Positions 59,390-64,000 of a stretch of DNA of 64,000 nucleotides are shown here, in pieces. A model generated the notes under the pieces. It had not been told where the DNA came from and made no database searches. It worked only from the letters and a program-made list of their open reading frames with translations. The translations under genes were made by a program, and so were the position numbers. Numbering within the stretch: position 1 is the first letter of the stretch; every line of letters begins with the position of its first letter. The stretch comes from Peptidiphaga gingivicola (GTDB lineage: Bacteria > Actinomycetota > Actinomycetes > Actinomycetales > Actinomycetaceae), in contig NZ_LVZK01000001.1 in assembly GCF_001652275.1 (NCBI RefSeq), positions 558,001-622,000 of the forward strand, given 5' to 3'.

Positions 59390-59539
59390 TAACTAGAAAG
59401 TTTAACTTTTAATGCAACTAAATATCTGATCGCGCTTTTAAATGTGATTAAAAGCCTCATATTTTTATACGATCTACTTAATAGTTGTTTTAAATCAGAT
59501 CGTATTGATTAATTGCTTTTATTTTGTTAAGGTGATCTT
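59390..59539. other. AT-rich island upstream of the SprT-like gene
   Basis: Compared with flanks, 59390-59539 is strongly AT-rich. It holds the hairpin at 59434-59455 and a spaced inverted repeat, ATACGATCT (59467-59475) with AGATCGTAT (59497-59505). Probably terminator, promoter and operator of neighbouring genes. Confidence 0.5.
59434..59455 (+). terminator. AT-rich terminator hairpin
   Basis: GCTTTTAA atgtga TTAAAAGC is a perfect 8-bp stem followed by CTCATATTTTTAT, 138 bp past the DUF4352-like stop. Confidence 0.55.
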
Positions 59540-59980
59540 ATGGAAATGGCGAAAGCGGCGTCCATGGCGCGAGAGCTGATGGACGGACACGGGTTGCACG
59601 GGTGGCGGCTCGATTTCGATCGGGCCCGGCGCCGTGCTGGTGTGACGAGATATGCTGAACGCACGATCTCCCTGTCTTCGCTCATCGTTCCGCTGTGCAC
59701 GGTCGATCAGGTGCGGGACACGGTCCTCCACGAGATCGCCCATGCTCTCGTGGGGCCCGAGCACGGACACGACCCCGTGTGGAAAAAGATGGCCGTAAAA
59801 CTCGGGGCTTTGCCGCGGGCGTCGGCGCGCGGCCTGCCGATGCCCCCCGCGCCGTGGATCGGACGGTGCCCGGAAGGGCATACGGTCGAGCGTTTCCGTC
59901 GGCCGAGGTCCCCGGTGTCGTGCGCCAGGTGTTCCCCCCGTTTCGACAAGCGCTTCCAGCTGCGCTGGGTGCGGCGGTAA
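59540..59980 (+). CDS. SprT-like zinc metalloprotease family protein
   Basis: A 146-residue protein. The zinc-binding HEIAH at VLHEIAHALVGPEHGHDPVWK gives the third ligand within GHGHDP, and a C-terminal zinc-ribbon-like segment has RCPEGH and SCARCS. SprT/Spartan-type proteases act on DNA-protein crosslinks in eukaryotes; bacterial members are poorly studied. ATG at 59540 follows AAGGTGATC. It stands alone after an AT-rich region. The protease fold is clear, the substrate is not. Confidence 0.85.
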   Translation: MEMAKAASMARELMDGHGLHGWRLDFDRARRRAGVTRYAERTISLSSLIVPLCTVDQVRDTVLHEIAHALVGPEHGHDPVWKKMAVKLGALPRASARGLPMPPAPWIGRCPEGHTVERFRRPRSPVSCARCSPRFDKRFQLRWVRR

Positions 59981-60113
59981 GGGGAGCGCACCTCCGAACG
60001 CACATTGTGGAGGCGCTTTTCACACTGGTAGGATACGGTGCTAGCATGATAGCGTCGATTTGCAAGAGTGCATCGGGTCGATTGCCTGGGCGAGACACGA
60101 CGATGGGAATGAC

Positions 60114-61172
60114 ATGACAGATTTTTCATACGGATCCGGGGGACGGCAGGAACCCGGAAGAGACGGATACGCCGCTGGGACCGGACCTTGGAGTTCTGAG
60201 CAAGGGCCTCAATCAGGCGCGCCCTACAACCAGCAGCCCCTCGGCTACGAGGGAGCCTTTGCCTCCAACAGCCCCAACGCGCCGAGCCAGGCCTCCGCCC
60301 CCGATGCGGCGGCCTGGGAGTACGACTACGCGCCGAGCGTCACGCCCGGGTCTTCCCGCCCGTTCTCCCAGCCGCCGGCCGGGGGCCCTCCGTTCGGCGA
60401 CCCGCGACAGGCGATGGGCTACGGCGGCGCCGGATACCCGCCCGGAGCCGCCTTCCAGCAGCCGAGGAGGAGAGTCTCGCCCGCGATAGTCGTAGTGGCG
60501 GTCATAGCGGTCGTCGGCGTCGTGGTCGGAGCGCTCTGGGCGACCGGCGTGTTCGGAAAGAGCAAGCCCGAGGCCGATCCGACCCCCAGCGTCACGACGA
60601 CGGATCCGACCGACGACGATACGACGGACCCGACCGACGACGATACGACGGATCCGTCCGACGACGACACGACGGACCCGACCGACGACGACACGACGCA
60701 AAGCAACGATCCTCAAGACCCGTTGGGGCAGATCGGCTACCAGATAAAGCCGGTGACGAAACAGGGCGACACCTACACGCTCCAGGACACCACTGTTCAG
60801 GTTCTCGAATACAAAGCCGACGCCCGGGAACAAGTGAAGGTTGCCAACAGTCGAGACTACAAAGACGATGAGGCCTACGTCGGCGTCAAGATTCGGTTGA
60901 CCAACAATGGGTCGCAACGCACATACCCCTTTGATTACAGGTTCTACGTCGGCGATCCGTCGTCCAACAACCTCATGTTCGAAGTTGAAGACAGTTCTCA
61001 AGGAGCGTTGACGTCGTCGAAATACGTGGAAGTAGGAAAGCCGATCGAGGGGTGGGTGTACTTCAGCGCACTGGATCCCCCGAACGCCGGGAAGATGAAG
61101 CTGTACGTCCGCACTCCCGGCGATCATTACCCGAAGAAGGTCGCCTACCGATGCGAGGAGCCGATAGGTTAA
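60114..61172 (+). CDS. DUF4352-like protein with Pro/Gln-rich N-terminus and TDPTDDD repeats
   Basis: A 352-residue membrane protein. The Gly/Pro/Gln-rich cytoplasmic N-terminus (1-120) precedes one membrane segment (AIVVVAVIAVVGVVVGALWA), four copies of TDPTDDDTT or TDPSDDDTT, and a C-terminal beta domain (YVGVKIRLTNNGSQRTYPFDYRFYVGD, KPIEGWVYF) resembling DUF4352. ATG at 60114 was chosen over the upstream TTG at 60060. It converges on hrpA with a 2-bp gap. The architecture parallels the gene at 58525; function unknown. Confidence 0.65.
   Translation: MTDFSYGSGGRQEPGRDGYAAGTGPWSSEQGPQSGAPYNQQPLGYEGAFASNSPNAPSQASAPDAAAWEYDYAPSVTPGSSRPFSQPPAGGPPFGDPRQAMGYGGAGYPPGAAFQQPRRRVSPAIVVVAVIAVVGVVVGALWATGVFGKSKPEADPTPSVTTTDPTDDDTTDPTDDDTTDPSDDDTTDPTDDDTTQSNDPQDPLGQIGYQIKPVTKQGDTYTLQDTTVQVLEYKADAREQVKVANSRDYKDDEAYVGVKIRLTNNGSQRTYPFDYRFYVGDPSSNNLMFEVEDSSQGALTSSKYVEVGKPIEGWVYFSALDPPNAGKMKLYVRTPGDHYPKKVAYRCEEPIG
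60599..60707 (+). repeat. 27-bp repeat, four copies, encoding TDPTDDDTT
   Basis: Four units of a GACGACGATACGACGGA-type sequence encode an acidic extracellular stalk. Variation in copy number is likely. Confidence 0.85.
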
Positions 61173-61174
61173 GG

Positions 61175-64000
61175 TCAAGTCCGCGCGAGGACCTTGGCGA
61201 TGCGCTTGGCCGAAACCTTGCCGTTCGTCCCGAGCTGCTGGGCGAAAAGGGAGACCCGCAGCTCTTCGACCATCCAGCGGGCCTCGTCCAAGGCCGCCGC
61301 GGCGCTCGGGTCGTAGGCACGTGAAGCGGCGGCGGCTCGAGCGGCTTCGACCTTGTCGTTCACGTCTTGAATCTGCCAGGCCAGCGCGTCGTCCCCGGAG
61401 GGATTCGTGGCGGCCTTCTGGATGCGGATATACGCAGCTCGAAGGTAGCGTTCGATGTGCGGCAGCCTGGCAGCGGGTGTGCGGGAGACGAAACCCGACG
61501 GAACCAGGTTCGCCACCTGCTCCTTGACGTCGGCGAGGGTGGCCAGCAGCGCGGGCGAACGGCTCTCGGTTATCCACTTGTCGACCTCGGCCCGCCGCGC
61601 GCAAATCTCGGCGACGTCGAGGCTGATTCGGTAAACCTCGTCCTCGTGGCGCTGCTTGGCCCAGGCGCGCAGCTCGTCCCACTGGCTGCGCGTGCGGACG
61701 TCGGCGACGTCGAGGCCGTTCTCGGCCGCCCACTTCGCGGCGAGATTGCGGGCCGACGCCAACTGGATGTCCGCGACCAGGGCGGACGTGTCAGGGTACG
61801 GGCTCCCCGCGAGCGCCAACGCTTGAGCTCCCGGCCAGCGGCTCGTGATCCGAGCCTCGGGCAGGGCGATCGCCGCTGCCAGCAAAGCTGCAAGCCCGCG
61901 GCGGTGTTCCCGGGCTTGGAGCGCCGGATCGGCCAAGACGTCAAGCCTGACTTTGCCGTCGGCCCCCGCTGCGAGCGCCGGGTAGCCGCGCACCGTCATT
62001 CCGTGGGCGCCAGTCGTCTCGACCGACGTCGGAATGACGCCCCCGGACGCGTCCGGCCAGCCTCCGAGGCTCTCGCCGAGCGGCAACGCGGCGCCCTCTG
62101 CGGCGCCGCCCGCAAGTCGGAAGTGCGCCTCGTCCAAAGCCTGCGCGACGGCGCCTTTGACCACGGATTCGACCGCCGAGCGGGTGCGCGGCGCGAGTTC
62201 CAGCTTGAGCCTTTCGAGGCTCGTCGATTCGTCGAGCACGGCGCCGCGTTCGGACCTCACGCGGAAGAGGACGGAGAGATGCTCGGGCAGCCGGGCTTCC
62301 TCCCATGCCGCGTCGTCGATCCAGAAGCCGCGAAGCCGAAAGACGGCTTCGGCGAAGGCCCGGCGGAAGCTTGGCGCGCCCTCCTGTCCGTGGGCGACGT
62401 CCTCCCAGCGAGGCAGAAGCGGGAGGATCTGCCGGGCGACGTCGGGCGCGGGGACGAGTTGGCGGCGCACGCGTTTGGGCAGCGCGCGGATCGTCCCCGT
62501 CACGAGGTCTTCGCGCATTCCTGGAACGAGCCAGTCGAACCCTTCGGGGCGCACCTGCGGCAGAAGCGTGACGGGAATGGTGACGGTGACGCCGTCGGCG
62601 TAGGCGCCGGGGGAGAAGGAGTATTCGATCGGCAGGCGGATCTCGCCCTGCCGCCATTCGGCGGGGTAGTCGTTTTCGTCGGCCTCGGCCTCGCCCACCA
62701 GGAGCTCTTGGGTGAAGTCGAGCAGGTGGGGATCGTCGCGTTTGGCCTTTTTCCACCAGGAGTCGAAGTGCCGGCCGGAGACCACGAAGTCTGGGATGCG
62801 CTCGTCGTAAAAGGCGGCGAGGGCTTCGGGCCCGGCGACGAGGCCGCGGCGGCGCATTTTCTCTTCGAGCTCCCGCGCCTCTTCGAGGGCCCGCTCGTTG
62901 TCCTTGAGAAACGCGTGGTGCGTTCGCCAGTCGCCTTCGACCAGCCCGTGGAGAATGAACATCTCGCGGGCTTCCTCGCGGGCAGACTCCGAGCCGGTCG
63001 ATGCCAGGAGCACGGGCCTGTCCGCAGCGAGCGTCATCCCGTACAGCGTGACCTTTTCCTTGCACATGGCGGCGCCGTTCCGCGAGCTCCAGAAGGGCTC
63101 CGAATACGTTCGCTTTACAAGATTCTTGGCCAAGGGCTCGATCCACTGCGGCTCGATCGCGGCCACCGTGCGGGCGAAGAGCCTGGACGTCTCGACCAGC
63201 TCGGCCGCCATGACCCACGCGGGGGTGCGCTTGCTCAGCCCCGAGCCCGGCCAGATCACGAAGTGGGCGCCGCGGGCGCCTTCGTAATCGCGCGAGCGCT
63301 GTGAATAGTTGCCGAGGTTGGACAGGAGGCCGACGAGCATGGAGCGATGGATCGCGCCCGCTTCGGGAGTGTCCGCTCCCCGCCCGAAATCCCGGCACGC
63401 CGCGGCTGCGGCGCCTGAATTGGGCGCGCCTCCGAGCGCGGGGGCGCCGTTCTCCCCGGCCTGCCTTATCTGCGCGCGGCCGGGCAGGCCGATGGACGCC
63501 GCGTCAATGCCGAGGGGTTTGGCGAGTTGGCGCAGCTGCGCGACGACGTCGGCCCATTCGCGAAAGCGCAGATAGTTGAGGAACTCGGTGCGGCACATTC
63601 GACGAAACGCCGAGCCGGAGAGCTCGCGACGCTGGGTGTTGAGGTAGCGCCACAGGGTGAGGTACGCGAGGAAATCGGAGGAGCGCGCCGTGAAGCGGGC
63701 GTGCAGCTGGTCGGCCTGCGGGCGCTTTTCGGCTGGGCGCTCGCGCACGTCTTGGACGGATAGAGCGGCGACCAGCACGAGCACTTCCGAGGCGCAGCCG
63801 TTTTTGTCCGCTTCGAGGAGCATGCGCCCTAGCCGGGGGTCGATGGGGAGCCTCGCCAGCCGCCGGCCGACGGGTGTGAGCCGGGCGCCGTCTATCGCCC
63901 CGATTTCGGTCAGAAGCTGGGCGCCCGCGCGCACGGCCCGCTCCTCGGGAGGGTCGATGAACGGAAAGTCCGCGACGTTCCCCAATCCCAGTGCAAGCAT
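61175..64000 (-). CDS. hrpA: ATP-dependent RNA helicase HrpA, C-terminal part
   Basis: The visible 941 residues are the C-terminal two thirds of HrpA; the DEAH helicase core lies beyond the right edge. Present are the helicase-associated domain (TEIGAIDGARLTPVGRRLARLPIDPRL), the OB-like region (LSNLGNYSQRSRDYEGARGAHFVIWPGSGL) and the long DUF3418 C-terminal domain (YADGVTVTIPVTLLPQVRPEGFDWLVPG). Between them an Ala/Gly-rich insertion (NGAPALGGAPNSGAAAAACRDFG) is unusual. HrpA is involved in ribosome collision rescue and mRNA processing in other bacteria. The stop lies 2 bp from the converging gene. Confidence 0.93.
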   Translation of the reverse strand: MLALGLGNVADFPFIDPPEERAVRAGAQLLTEIGAIDGARLTPVGRRLARLPIDPRLGRMLLEADKNGCASEVLVLVAALSVQDVRERPAEKRPQADQLHARFTARSSDFLAYLTLWRYLNTQRRELSGSAFRRMCRTEFLNYLRFREWADVVAQLRQLAKPLGIDAASIGLPGRAQIRQAGENGAPALGGAPNSGAAAAACRDFGRGADTPEAGAIHRSMLVGLLSNLGNYSQRSRDYEGARGAHFVIWPGSGLSKRTPAWVMAAELVETSRLFARTVAAIEPQWIEPLAKNLVKRTYSEPFWSSRNGAAMCKEKVTLYGMTLAADRPVLLASTGSESAREEAREMFILHGLVEGDWRTHHAFLKDNERALEEARELEEKMRRRGLVAGPEALAAFYDERIPDFVVSGRHFDSWWKKAKRDDPHLLDFTQELLVGEAEADENDYPAEWRQGEIRLPIEYSFSPGAYADGVTVTIPVTLLPQVRPEGFDWLVPGMREDLVTGTIRALPKRVRRQLVPAPDVARQILPLLPRWEDVAHGQEGAPSFRRAFAEAVFRLRGFWIDDAAWEEARLPEHLSVLFRVRSERGAVLDESTSLERLKLELAPRTRSAVESVVKGAVAQALDEAHFRLAGGAAEGAALPLGESLGGWPDASGGVIPTSVETTGAHGMTVRGYPALAAGADGKVRLDVLADPALQAREHRRGLAALLAAAIALPEARITSRWPGAQALALAGSPYPDTSALVADIQLASARNLAAKWAAENGLDVADVRTRSQWDELRAWAKQRHEDEVYRISLDVAEICARRAEVDKWITESRSPALLATLADVKEQVANLVPSGFVSRTPAARLPHIERYLRAAYIRIQKAATNPSGDDALAWQIQDVNDKVEAARAAAASRAYDPSAAAALDEARWMVEELRVSLFAQQLGTNGKVSAKRIAKVLART

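Overview
The window is GC-rich, densely packed and rich in GTG and TTG starts and ATGA-type overlaps, which points to an actinobacterium. Class Ib ribonucleotide reductase (NrdH, NrdI, NrdE, NrdF), LuxS, an LPXTG-type surface protein, WXG100-like proteins and a complete free-sialic-acid pathway together suggest a host-associated member, perhaps of the Actinomycetaceae. That family placement is inference. No rRNA, tRNA, CRISPR array, transposase or prophage gene was recognised.

Layout. 1-2 kb: a PadR-controlled operon ending in a PLDc_N/ABC ATPase fusion that is cut by the left edge. 2.2-4.4 kb: oligopeptidase B-like peptidase. 4.7-6.5 kb: a luxS operon whose nucleosidase carries an extra C-terminal domain. 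7-11.7 kb: a Fur-family regulator, L-serine dehydratase, and a two-gene operon for cystathionine-type PLP enzymes. 11.7-13.2 kb: a DUF4190 membrane protein and a decayed partial copy of it. 13.9-20.3 kb: a three-gene cassette (DUF4956, VTC domain, Cthe_2159-like lipoprotein) present twice in tandem. 20.5-24 kb: nrdHIE behind a paired NrdR box, with DnaA-box-like sequences and a long perfect hairpin upstream. nrdF lies alone at 40.4 kb.

24.4-25.4 kb is a lower-GC patch with a small unknown gene and a truncated DUF3800 gene. 25.6-29.1 kb is an OpuC/ProU-type compatible-solute ABC operon. 29.3-33.6 kb is an orphan type VII secretion effector module: three small WXG100-like proteins, a large WXG100-headed protein ending in an ADP-ribosyltransferase domain, a small cytosolic protein resembling that same domain, and an unknown 321-residue protein. 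33.7-38.8 kb holds a small membrane protein, a trypsin-like protease lipoprotein with FG-GAP-like repeats, another lipoprotein and an S4 RNA-binding protein. 38.8-43.6 kb has a DUF418-like membrane protein, nrdF and the LPXTG-type adhesin.

44-48.8 kb has a low-molecular-weight tyrosine phosphatase and a carbohydrate-type ABC transporter. 49-58.4 kb is the sialic-acid locus: a divergent FadR-type regulator, then a peptide-type ABC transporter with a fused permease-ATPase, then nanA, nanK and nanE in overlapping order, which would import N-acetylneuraminate and convert it to N-acetylglucosamine-6-phosphate. The window ends with two DUF4352-like secreted proteins flanking a SprT-like metalloprotease, and the C-terminal two thirds of HrpA.

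The most unusual items are the ADP-ribosyltransferase effector with its downstream ART-like protein, the duplicated VTC cassette, and the nucleosidase fused to homing-endonuclease-associated repeats in the luxS operon.
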